Shown piece by piece: positions 1 through 6,185 of a stretch of 6,185 nucleotides of DNA. The stretch's first letter is position 1. Each line of letters starts with the position of its first letter. Both the position numbers and the translations under genes were made by a program. The notes under the pieces are model-generated. The model saw only the letters and a list, made by a program, of their open reading frames with translations, did no database searches and was not told where the DNA came from. Origin of the DNA: Caldifarciminota bacterium (GTDB lineage: Bacteria; Hydrothermota; E44-bin80); the NCBI GenBank assembly GCA_023127905.1, contig JAGMEZ010000421.1, forward strand, positions 1-6,185, given 5' to 3'.

Positions 1-173
1 TAATGGTTGCATTTATTTTTAGCTTCTTTGTAGGTATAGGACTTAGTTTTCTATTTGAGTACACTGAAAAAATAGCAGGAAGAAAAGAAGGTGAGGAATG
101 GCGGGATATGGGAATGGAAATAAAAAAAGACTTTGATGAAATAGCAAGGAGAATAAAAAGGTCGAGAGATTGA
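1..173 (+). CDS. Chain-length determinant (Wzz/PCP) protein, C-terminal fragment
   Basis: This is the 3' end of a gene that begins upstream of the window; about 56 codons are visible, in the frame of the ATG at position 3. That ATG is probably an internal methionine, because the fragment starts inside a membrane helix. The visible protein has a hydrophobic segment (MVAFIFSFFVGIGLSFLF), then the family-typical E-Y after the helix, then a charged 36-residue cytoplasmic tail rich in K, E and R, and a TGA stop. This matches the second transmembrane helix and short C-terminus of Wzz/GNVR-type polysaccharide co-polymerases, inner-membrane proteins that control polymer length with Wzy. The tail stops without a kinase P-loop domain, so it is not a fused BY-kinase. 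The wzx- and wzy-like genes downstream support the call. The periplasmic domain is not visible, so the subfamily cannot be assigned. Confidence 0.75.
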   Translation, partial: MVAFIFSFFVGIGLSFLFEYTEKIAGRKEGEEWRDMGMEIKKDFDEIARRIKRSRD

Positions 174-304
174 GCAAGATAGATGATAGAATAAAAATTG
201 AGAACAAAAATTCCATTATAAGGTTTGTTAGGAATAGATATATAGGATTTTCTTCCCTTAAAAAATACGTGAACAATTTTGAGGTTAATCCTGGTAAAAT
301 TTGA
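170..304 (+). CDS. Possible small ORF (44 aa) coupled to the Wzz stop; unrecognised
   Basis: A TTG at 170-172 overlaps the TGA stop of the preceding gene (TTGA) and opens a 44-codon frame ending at TGA 302-304. A purine-rich AAAAAGG lies about 8-9 bases before the TTG and could serve as ribosome binding site. The predicted peptide starts MSKIDDRIKIEN and is basic, with a middle part rich in I, R, F and Y (SIIRFVRNRYIGFSSLKKY). It has no membrane helix, no cysteines and no motif I recognise. It may be a real small coupled gene, the surviving N-terminus of a larger decayed gene (many polysaccharide loci carry another gene at this point), or chance. No continuation is visible in another frame after 304, which argues against a recent frameshift. 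The coupling geometry is the main support. Confidence 0.3.
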   Translation: MSKIDDRIKIENKNSIIRFVRNRYIGFSSLKKYVNNFEVNPGKI

Positions 305-313
305 TTCTATAAT
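285..313 (+). promoter_or_regulatory. Weak candidate sigma-70-type promoter upstream of the flippase gene
   Basis: A perfect TATAAT lies at 308-313. A poor -35 match (TTAATC, 285-290) sits 17 bases upstream, and there is no extended -10 TG. If used, it would give a 5' leader of roughly 145 bases before the TTG at 465. The region is so AT-rich that a TATAAT is expected by chance fairly often, so this is only the best of several poor candidates. Confidence 0.2.
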
Positions 314-464
314 TTTCTGAATTAGGAAGAAGATATTTGGAGTTTTTAATACCTATGTAAAAATTTTGTTTATACCCTATGTTCACTATCAAGTTTGATT
401 ATTCTAAATATTAGCAAAGGTATAAAAAAGTTAATATTGGAAAAGATATAAGTGGATAATAATT
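305..464. other. AT-rich intergenic region before the flippase gene
   Basis: About 160 bases between the small ORF and the flippase start show no coding frame of note in either direction and no G+C-rich hairpin followed by a T-run, so I see no rho-independent terminator. It holds the downstream end of the weak promoter candidate listed separately, and a 7-bp AT-only inverted repeat (407-413 with 432-438) that is probably chance. It may separate the wzz-containing transcript from the wzx-led run, or be a leader within a single operon. Confidence 0.5.
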
Positions 465-1883
465 TTGAGAACTTCACAGCGTTTTGTTAAAAATCTTTTC
501 TCCCTTTCTGTTGCACATATAGCGGCACAAATAATAGGTTTCTTTGTAGTTATTCTCATTGCCAGAAAATTAGGGGATGTAGCGTTTGGACAGTTATCTT
601 TTGCCAGAGCCTTTGTAAGCTATTTTCTCCTCGCTTCAAACCTCGGCTTTACAACATATGCTATTAAAGAAGTTGCCAGAGAAAAGAAAAATACTTGTCA
701 ATATGCTGGTAATATTGTAGCTTTGCGCTTATTACTTTCCTCTATTTCATTTTTAATTTTGTTGCTACTTTTATTTTTGATAGATTTTACAGTAGATAAA
801 AGATTAATTCTTCTCTATTTCGGACTTACGTTATTTCCTCTTGCGTTCGATCTCACATGGATTTTCTCAGCTCATGAAAGAATGGAATTTCAGGCTGTGA
901 TACTGATATTCAAGGAAGGAATTTATGCGTTACTCATTTTTGCTTTATTGTTTCGATTTCCATCTGCAATCACCGTTGCAAAATTAAAATTATTAGCAAT
1001 AATTTTGGCATCTCTTCTTTGTATTGGGTTATACTTATGTTTATTTGGCAGATTAAGATTGAAATATGATCGTCGATTCTTGTTAGATTTTCTTCATGGA
1101 GCACTACCAATAGGTTTTTCTTTATTGATGATTAGAGTTTATTATAATCTTGATACAGTTATGTTATCTTTTATGAAAGGCGATGCAGTGGTAGGTTCGT
1201 ATAGCGCGGCATATAGAATTATAATGGCACTAATATCCTTTGGAGGATTGTATGGGAGTGTTTTTTTACCAACACTTTCGAGTCAGATAAAAGAATCGAA
1301 TAAAAATACTCGATCAATGATGGAGAAGTCACTAAAATTATTAGCTATTATTGCAATCCCGCTGGGTATTGGAGGTACAATTCTGGCTTCTCCTATCATA
1401 AATTTGTTTTTCGGGAAAGAATACATAAATGCTGTAGTTCCTTTTCAAATTTTGCTTTGGGCATGTGTAATTATTTACATCAGTGAAGTTTCTACAAATG
1501 CGCTCATAGCATTTAATAAACAAAGACAATTAATGTTTTTTGTTATATTTGGTGCAGTATCAAATATTCTATTAAATTTTTTAGTGATTCCTCGCTTTGG
1601 TTCAAGAGGTGCTGCAGTTACTACCTGTATTTCAGAGGGAATTGTCTTTACCGGAGGTTACTTAACTATTAAGAAGATTGTTCCTATATCTATTGTACCA
1701 TATTTAATAAAACCAATTTTTTCGTCTATTATTATGGGAACAATACTATACTTGTTAAAGGGGTTGAATGTGTTTTCCCTGATTATAATGGGAGTATTGA
1801 TTTATGTTCTAGTTCTGTATTTGATAAAAGGAATATCTTCAGATGACATCCATTTAATCAAAAAAATATTTGTAAGGTATTAA
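465..1883 (+). CDS. wzx: Wzx-type polysaccharide flippase (PST/MOP family)
   Basis: Predicted integral inner-membrane flippase that moves undecaprenyl-pyrophosphate-linked repeat units to the periplasmic face. The 472-residue length is normal for the polysaccharide-transporter family, with about 12-14 hydrophobic helices spread over the whole length. Family-like features are the N-terminal amphipathic start and first helix (about 8-32), ARKLGDVAFGQLSFA (33-47), the helix-7/8 region with YYNLDTVMLS (226-235) and GSYSAAYRI (244-252), and NILLNFLVIPRFGSRGAA (367-384) in the C-terminal half. The start is TTG: an in-frame TAA at 432-434 leaves no ATG or GTG between it and the first helix, and the TTG gives the usual short N-terminus. 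A weak AAGTGG site ends 9 bases before it. It leads the tightly packed run and ends one base before the next gene. Substrate specificity cannot be read from the sequence. Confidence 0.92.
   Translation: MRTSQRFVKNLFSLSVAHIAAQIIGFFVVILIARKLGDVAFGQLSFARAFVSYFLLASNLGFTTYAIKEVAREKKNTCQYAGNIVALRLLLSSISFLILLLLLFLIDFTVDKRLILLYFGLTLFPLAFDLTWIFSAHERMEFQAVILIFKEGIYALLIFALLFRFPSAITVAKLKLLAIILASLLCIGLYLCLFGRLRLKYDRRFLLDFLHGALPIGFSLLMIRVYYNLDTVMLSFMKGDAVVGSYSAAYRIIMALISFGGLYGSVFLPTLSSQIKESNKNTRSMMEKSLKLLAIIAIPLGIGGTILASPIINLFFGKEYINAVVPFQILLWACVIIYISEVSTNALIAFNKQRQLMFFVIFGAVSNILLNFLVIPRFGSRGAAVTTCISEGIVFTGGYLTIKKIVPISIVPYLIKPIFSSIIMGTILYLLKGLNVFSLIIMGVLIYVLVLYLIKGISSDDIHLIKKIFVRY
1874..1878 (+). promoter_or_regulatory. 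Ribosome binding site for the GTG-start glycosyltransferase
   Basis: AAGGT, six bases before the GTG at 1885 and inside the last codons of the flippase gene. It supports the GTG start, which places the conserved first beta-strand (LSIIIVNWN) at the very N-terminus, as expected for family-2 glycosyltransferases. Confidence 0.55.
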
Positions 1884-1884
1884 A

Positions 1885-2907
1885 GTGGTACTATCGATAA
1901 TTATAGTTAATTGGAATACAAGGAATCTATTACAGAATTGTTTATCATCAATTTTGGACTCACATTTAAATTTAAAATACGAAGTTTTTGTTGTGGATAA
2001 TGCTTCAAAAGATGGTAGTGTGGAAATGGTTCAGGAACATTTTCCGATGGTTAAATTAATTGCAAACGAAATAAATTTGGGATTCTCTAAAGCAAACAAT
2101 CAGGCTATTAAAAGAAGCAGTGGTGAATATATACTACTATTAAATCCAGATACGACAGTCAAATCGTGTACTTTAGCAAAGATGGTATCCTTTATGGATA
2201 ATCATAAGGATGTAGATATTCTGGGACCAAAAATCTTAAGCCCTGATGAAACGGTCCAATTTACCTGTGCGAGGAATTTTCCAAATCTGTGTTTAGAGTT
2301 TTTTAATGTCTCAAAGTTGGACAGGAAATTCCCAAAGAGTAAACTTTTCGGCAGTTGCTTGATAAGTTATTGGAACCATTTAAACTCAAGAGAGATAGAT
2401 TTACTTTCGGGTGCCTGTATGTTGATAAAAAAACAGGTATTCAAAGATATTGGGTTGTTAGATGAATCTTTTTATATGTTTTATGACGATGTTGATTTTT
2501 GCTACAGGGCGAAAAGGAAAGGCTACACGATTTACTATTATGCTGATGTCTCCATTATTCACTATGGTGGAGGAAGCTGGGTGGGTACAACTAAAAGCAA
2601 GCAGAGAACGAAATTTATAACCTATCAGAGTATGTATAAATATTATTGCAAGACAAGAAGTAGAATTTACGCAGAAGTTGTCAGATTTATGATGCTTTTG
2701 AATTTTGCAGCTTTATTTACCTTCCATATATTATCATTTTTAACATCTCACGGAGGAAGACGCTTACGAGAAAAGGAAACAATCAAATGGTGTCTCAATC
2801 TGATTAAATTTTTCATATTATTCCACCGGTATTATAAGCGATCTATACAGAGAAGGAATTTTAAGCAACCAATTTTTAAGGAGACAACTAAAAATTTAGA
2901 AATATGA
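1885..2907 (+). CDS. Family-2 glycosyltransferase, rhamnosyltransferase-like
   Basis: A GT-A fold, inverting family-2 glycosyltransferase of 340 residues that probably adds one sugar to the lipid-linked repeat unit on the cytoplasmic face. Visible motifs in order: N-terminal strand LSIIIVNWN (3-11), nucleotide-binding VDNAS (37-41), NLGFSKANN (64-72), NPDT at 87-90 carrying the DXD-type metal-binding aspartate D89, SGACMLIKK (175-183), and DESFYMFYDDVDFCYR (193-208), where the acidic pair D201-D202 is the likely catalytic-base region, followed by H226. This pattern is typical of the WbbL-like rhamnosyltransferase subgroup, but the sugar is not proven. The C-terminus has a hydrophobic stretch (about 268-286) and a shorter one (about 302-314) in a very basic tail, suggesting membrane association. 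The GTG start lies one base after the flippase stop, and the end overlaps the next gene by 4 bp. Confidence 0.9.
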   Translation: MVLSIIIVNWNTRNLLQNCLSSILDSHLNLKYEVFVVDNASKDGSVEMVQEHFPMVKLIANEINLGFSKANNQAIKRSSGEYILLLNPDTTVKSCTLAKMVSFMDNHKDVDILGPKILSPDETVQFTCARNFPNLCLEFFNVSKLDRKFPKSKLFGSCLISYWNHLNSREIDLLSGACMLIKKQVFKDIGLLDESFYMFYDDVDFCYRAKRKGYTIYYYADVSIIHYGGGSWVGTTKSKQRTKFITYQSMYKYYCKTRSRIYAEVVRFMMLLNFAALFTFHILSFLTSHGGRRLREKETIKWCLNLIKFFILFHRYYKRSIQRRNFKQPIFKETTKNLEI

Positions 2908-4259
2908 TAAATAACAGTTCCATTGTACCTTTTAAAGAAGCAAAAACGATCAGCTTGATTGAAAAATCCAGTCTTATTGTCTTTATTTTCTTTGAATTGT
3001 TGTTTCTTTTCTTCTTTGCATTTGGAAAAACTCAATATTTTTTAGCTGGAATTATTGGTGCTGTCACCATATTGTTAATTTTATTTAAACCAAAAATAGG
3101 ACTTCTACTGCCACTAGTTATTTTATATAGTGGGATTACAGTATTTATTCCAGGGATATATTTCCCAGTTGTAATTATATTGTTATTTGGTATAATGATA
3201 TCCTGGATGGTATCTACACAAGTTCCCATTCATATATCAAAGCAAGATTCATTAATATTTCTGCTGATTACAATGATAACTTTTTCTTTCTTATATTCAA
3301 CTGATATTCATAGGGGTCTTTATGCTTTAAGGGAATTCATCAAAGCCCTTGTGATCTACTTCATAATTGTAAATATTGTCAATTCCAAAAAGCTACTAGT
3401 AGCAATCATTTGGACTATTGTTATATCTACAGCCTTTGCAAGTTTTTTTTCTATTTACCAATATATAGCAGGATCAATTTTCGAGTTTTCTGTGTTTAAA
3501 ATCTATTATAGAGTTGCTGGAACTGGAAACGATGCCAATTATTTTGCTTTGCTACTGGTAACAACACTTCCTTTAAGTCTATCTCTGTTTCGAATTACAC
3601 GTTTTAAGTTACTGAAAATTCTATTACTTATAATCTCATTTGCCTATATATTCTCTATTTTTTTCACACTATCACGTGGTGGATTAATTGGGCTATCTTT
3701 TGTTTTGATTTTTTTCCTGTTTAAATTCAGGACAAATAAGAAAATTTTCATTTTATTGTTGTTTGTTATTTTATTTCTATCTTTCTTTATTCCCCTAAAT
3801 GTCAAAATGAGGATTCAAACTCTTATTCATTTTCAAGGAGATGCTTCCATCATACAAAGGATTGAACTGATAAAAGGTGGGTTAAGAGTTTTTGCTGAAA
3901 GCCCTCTTGTAGGAGTGGGTTTAGGTGGTTTTATCAACCATGTAGCAAGGTATGTAACAATGCCGATGGTTGCACACAATACTTATCTCCAAGTCGCTGC
4001 AGAACTAGGATTAATAGGTTTTTCTCTTTTTGCTTCAATAATTCTATTAACACTTTGGACTCTGCATAAAAACCAAAAAATGTTAAAAGAAAGCGGTAAA
4101 AGAGAGTTATTTTTTATCTCGCAGTCTCTACAAGGAGGATTATTAGGTTTTTTGGTTATTTCTGCATTTCTTTCAGTACCCTTTCATTTTTCTTTATGGA
4201 TAATGATCTCCCTCTCTGTAGTGTTAAACAAATTGACAGTTAAATCATTTATAACTTGA
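2904..4259 (+). CDS. O-antigen polymerase/ligase-like membrane protein (Wzy_C family)
   Basis: A 451-residue polytopic inner-membrane protein with about 12 or more hydrophobic helices and one large loop (about 298-365) before the last helices, the layout of Wzy polymerases and WaaL ligases. Family-like motifs are GTGNDANYFA (206-215), LSRGGLIGL (256-264), an arginine in the loop start (R319), PLVGVGLGGF (334-343) and AHNTYLQVAAELGLIG (357-372) containing H358. In WaaL-type proteins the loop arginine and histidine are functionally important. Because flippase and Wzz-type genes share the locus, it most likely acts as the Wzy polymerase that joins repeat units in the periplasm; a ligase role cannot be excluded from sequence, so no gene symbol is given. 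Its ATG overlaps the previous stop (ATGA). The nearest good Shine-Dalgarno (AAGGAG, 2878-2883) is 20 bases away, so translation probably depends on coupling. Confidence 0.88.
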   Translation: MINNSSIVPFKEAKTISLIEKSSLIVFIFFELLFLFFFAFGKTQYFLAGIIGAVTILLILFKPKIGLLLPLVILYSGITVFIPGIYFPVVIILLFGIMISWMVSTQVPIHISKQDSLIFLLITMITFSFLYSTDIHRGLYALREFIKALVIYFIIVNIVNSKKLLVAIIWTIVISTAFASFFSIYQYIAGSIFEFSVFKIYYRVAGTGNDANYFALLLVTTLPLSLSLFRITRFKLLKILLLIISFAYIFSIFFTLSRGGLIGLSFVLIFFLFKFRTNKKIFILLLFVILFLSFFIPLNVKMRIQTLIHFQGDASIIQRIELIKGGLRVFAESPLVGVGLGGFINHVARYVTMPMVAHNTYLQVAAELGLIGFSLFASIILLTLWTLHKNQKMLKESGKRELFFISQSLQGGLLGFLVISAFLSVPFHFSLWIMISLSVVLNKLTVKSFIT

Positions 4260-4265
4260 GTCACT

Positions 4266-4270
4266 GGAGG
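4266..4270 (+). promoter_or_regulatory. Strong Shine-Dalgarno deciding a TTG start
   Basis: GGAGG lies four bases before the TTG at 4275 in the 15-bp gap after the polymerase gene. No other start codon in this frame gives a complete first beta-strand (KKNKILYIINN), so the site fixes the TTG as start. The spacing is on the short side. Confidence 0.6.
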
Positions 4271-4274
4271 AACT

Positions 4275-5402
4275 TTGCCGAAAAAAAATAAGATTCTTTA
4301 CATTATAAATAATCTATTGATAGGTGGTGCAGAGAAACTTTTGCTCTCTGTAATTGATAAATTAAACAAAGATAAGTATGACATAATGGTGTGCTGCCTC
4401 TATAGCAATAATCCCTTAAAGTCAGAATTTGAGAAAAGGGGAGTAACAGTAAAATCTCTTGGAATAAAGAATAACAGAGATATTTTGTGTATTTTCAAGC
4501 TTGTCAAACTATTGAAGCAAGAAAGAGCAAACATAGTTCATACCCATCTCTTTTATGCCAATATCTATGGACGTATAGCTGCTAAATTAGTTCGTGTACC
4601 CATAATAATTTCAACAGAGCATAGTAATGCTCCATGGAGAAACAAACAAAGGTTAAAATTAAAGATAAGGCTATTGATCGATAGAGTTACTGCTAAATTT
4701 TGTGACAGGATTATTGCAATATCAGAAAGTGTTAAGGATAATTTAATCCAATGGGAGAGGATAGATCCCAATAAAATAGTTGTAATTCATAATGGAATAA
4801 ATATTAAAAAGTACCAAATAATGGATAAAAATAGGGATGGGTCATCTAGTGATTCTGTCATTGGGTGTATTGGACGTTTGGAACCTATAAAGGGTCATAT
4901 TTTTTTTATGAAGGCAGCTGCAAGGATATTTGAAAAGATAAGAAATGTGCGATTTATTTTGATCGGGGACGGTAGTCTTCGGCAAGATTTAGAAAAATTA
5001 GCTCAAGATTTAAACATATCAAAGAGGGTTTCTTTTCTGGGGTTTCGCGATGATATTCCTGAGTTACTATCCGTAATTGATGTATTTGTTCTCCCATCGT
5101 TATGGGAAGGTTTTGGCATTGTGTTGTTAGAGGCCATGGCTATGGGTAAAGTAGTTGTTGCGAGCGATGTGGGCGGGATTTCTGAAATTGTTGTGGATAA
5201 AAAAACTGGTTATTTATGTCCACCTATGGACCCAAATACTTTGGCTGACATTGTTGTCGGTTTATTGAAAGATCCTCTAAAAATTAGAACAATGGGATTG
5301 GTTGGAAGAGAACGAGTTAAAAAACACTTCACGTTAGACAAGATGGTAGAAAAGACTGAACATGTTTATAATACTCTTATAATAGAGAAATTGGTCAGCT
5401 GA
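4275..5402 (+). CDS. Family-4 (GT-B) glycosyltransferase
   Basis: A retaining, GT-B fold glycosyltransferase of 375 residues, normal length for family 4, and soluble or peripheral to the membrane. N-terminal acceptor domain: first strand ILYIINNLLIGGAEK with GGAEK at 17-21, HTH at 89-91, and STEHS (113-117). C-terminal donor domain: HNGI (172-175), GCIGRLEPIKG (197-207) with R201 and K206, positions that contact the donor phosphates in the family, GDG (231-233), and the E-x7-E motif from E278 to E286 within SLWEGFGIVLLEAMA, then VGGISEIV (299-306). All expected donor-site residues are present, so it should be active. It presumably adds a hexose or amino sugar to the repeat unit; donor and linkage are unknown. 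The TTG start follows a GGAGG site 15 bases after the polymerase stop, so it is in the same operon. Confidence 0.9.
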   Translation: MPKKNKILYIINNLLIGGAEKLLLSVIDKLNKDKYDIMVCCLYSNNPLKSEFEKRGVTVKSLGIKNNRDILCIFKLVKLLKQERANIVHTHLFYANIYGRIAAKLVRVPIIISTEHSNAPWRNKQRLKLKIRLLIDRVTAKFCDRIIAISESVKDNLIQWERIDPNKIVVIHNGINIKKYQIMDKNRDGSSSDSVIGCIGRLEPIKGHIFFMKAAARIFEKIRNVRFILIGDGSLRQDLEKLAQDLNISKRVSFLGFRDDIPELLSVIDVFVLPSLWEGFGIVLLEAMAMGKVVVASDVGGISEIVVDKKTGYLCPPMDPNTLADIVVGLLKDPLKIRTMGLVGRERVKKHFTLDKMVEKTEHVYNTLIIEKLVS

Positions 5403-5432
5403 ATGGGCAAAACCATACTGTTTTGATGAATA

Positions 5433-6185
5433 ATGAATAAACAGAAAAATAGTCGAGTGAATAAGATTCGTATTTTAAGGGTTATAAGTAGCGATAGTGC
5501 TCGGAAATCCTTTAAGAGAAAAGATGATAAAGAGGGAGGGGCAATCTGCGGTCCTGAATCCAAGGCATTAGAACTGTGCTCAAAACTCAACAGGAGAAAA
5601 TTCGAGACTATAATGGTTTATGGTAAAAGAGGAAGAATTATTAAAGAATTTGAGAATATTGGTGTTAGGGTAGAAAAAATTGAGACGATAAGTAAATTTA
5701 ACCTCTACGAGGCGTTGTATTTATATCGTATGATAAAGGCAAATAAAATTGATATATTGCAAACACATGGATTGAGATTTGATTTCTTTGGAGGGATATC
5801 TGCCATGTTATCTCATGTGCCGCATATTATAACCAGACATGTAGCTATCTCTCAACATCTCATAAGTAATTTCCGAAAGAATATATATATTTTCTTTGAT
5901 AATATCGCTATTAAATTCGCTGCCAAGGTAGTAACAGTATCAAAAACAGTTGAAAATGATCTCGTTATTAATCAGGGTGTAGATCGAAGTAAAATTGTGA
6001 CTATTTTAAACGGAGTTGATCTCGAGAGATTTTCCAAAGGTAACAGTACAAGAATTGCAATGCGAAAAGAATTCGGTATGGATGATAAAAAACAGATTGT
6101 TGGGATGATTGCCCAGTTGAGTTACTGGAAAGGTATTCCCTATTTTTTAAGGGCTATCCCTCTAATTTTGAGGAAATGTCCAGAT
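5433..6185 (+). CDS. Second family-4-like glycosyltransferase, 3' end cut by window
   Basis: An open frame of 251 codons runs off the window end without a stop. It resembles the N-terminal domain and the start of the donor domain of a GT-B family-4 glycosyltransferase. Visible: strand KIRILRVISS (11-20), a charged segment (about 21-36, RKSFKRKDDKEGG), the helix-1 motif CGPESKALELCSKL (39-52), THG (111-113), ITRH (133-136), VVTVSKTVENDL (166-177), LNGVDLERF (192-200), and GMIAQLSYWKG (224-234) with K233. The usual donor-site arginine (G-R-L) appears as Gln here (AQL). The catalytic E-x7-E region lies beyond the window. The ATG at 5433 is the first possible start after an in-frame TGA at 5427-5429; the GTG at 5457 is an alternative that would trim eight residues and still keep the first strand. 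No clear Shine-Dalgarno precedes either. It starts 30 bases after the previous gene, so is probably cotranscribed. Confidence 0.85.
   Translation, partial: MNKQKNSRVNKIRILRVISSDSARKSFKRKDDKEGGAICGPESKALELCSKLNRRKFETIMVYGKRGRIIKEFENIGVRVEKIETISKFNLYEALYLYRMIKANKIDILQTHGLRFDFFGGISAMLSHVPHIITRHVAISQHLISNFRKNIYIFFDNIAIKFAAKVVTVSKTVENDLVINQGVDRSKIVTILNGVDLERFSKGNSTRIAMRKEFGMDDKKQIVGMIAQLSYWKGIPYFLRAIPLILRKCPD

Noticed and set aside
198..222. TTGAGA and TATAAG as a promoter
   Set aside because: Both hexamers match well, but the spacer is only 13 bases, too short for a sigma-70-type promoter.
43..276. Antisense 77-codon ORF opposite the Wzz tail and small ORF
   Set aside because: Its product is a low-complexity run of Leu, Phe, Ile and Ser, as expected from reading AT-rich, lysine/glutamate-coding DNA backwards; it has no motif and overlaps a clear gene end.
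407..438. Inverted repeat AATATTA / TAATATT as a terminator or operator
   Set aside because: The stem is seven A/T pairs with an 18-base loop and no following T-run; too weak and too likely by chance in this composition.
2832..3229. Antisense ORFs across the GT2/polymerase junction and polymerase N-terminus
   Set aside because: Short frames without motifs, fully inside strongly supported + strand genes.
4565..4771. Antisense 68-codon ORF inside the first family-4 transferase
   Set aside because: A shadow of the coding strand; the + strand carries conserved glycosyltransferase motifs throughout this stretch.
5366..5590. Antisense 74-codon ORF over the junction of the two family-4 transferases
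   Set aside because: No recognisable motif, and it overlaps the end of one supported gene and the start of another.
1..6185. Mobile element, CRISPR array, toxin-antitoxin or phage-defence module
   Set aside because: No transposase, terminal inverted repeats, regularly spaced direct repeats, or nuclease/toxin motifs were seen; essentially all coding space is explained by polysaccharide genes.

Overview
The window is a stretch of a bacterial surface-polysaccharide (exopolysaccharide, capsule or O-antigen) locus. All recognisable genes are on the + strand and the whole window is AT-rich (by eye roughly one third G+C; not computed). The lineage cannot be fixed from the sequence. A Wzz-type co-polymerase tail without a fused kinase, followed by a Wzx flippase and a Wzy/WaaL-type protein, fits a diderm (Gram-negative-type) bacterium using the Wzy-dependent pathway. 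Heavy use of TTG and GTG start codons is the other visible trait.

Layout. Positions 1-173 hold the C-terminal end of a chain-length-determinant (Wzz/PCP) protein. It is followed by a 291-bp stretch without a recognisable gene. That stretch begins with a possible 44-residue TTG-start ORF (170-304) that overlaps the Wzz stop, and ends with about 160 bp of AT-rich DNA that may carry a promoter. A compact run follows: Wzx-type flippase (465-1883, TTG start), family-2 glycosyltransferase (1885-2907, GTG start), O-antigen polymerase/ligase-like membrane protein (2904-4259, ATGA overlap), family-4 glycosyltransferase (4275-5402, TTG start behind a GGAGG site), and a second family-4 glycosyltransferase (5433 onward) cut by the window end. 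Spacings of 1 bp, -4 bp, 15 bp and 30 bp indicate one transcription unit from 465 on.

How they work together (inference from family knowledge): the glycosyltransferases add sugars one at a time to an undecaprenyl-pyrophosphate-linked repeat unit on the cytoplasmic face. Wzx flips the finished unit across the inner membrane, the Wzy-like protein polymerises it (or a ligase transfers it), and the Wzz protein sets chain length. The initiating sugar-phosphate transferase, the nucleotide-sugar enzymes and any outer-membrane exporter are not in the window, so the glycan structure cannot be inferred.

I found no rRNA, tRNA, CRISPR array, insertion sequence, riboswitch or convincing terminator. The locus looks like an ordinary, probably strain-specific polysaccharide cluster. 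The more unusual points are the small ORF after wzz, the run of non-AUG starts, the nested mini-ORFs before the last gene, and the atypical N-terminal and donor-site features of the last glycosyltransferase.
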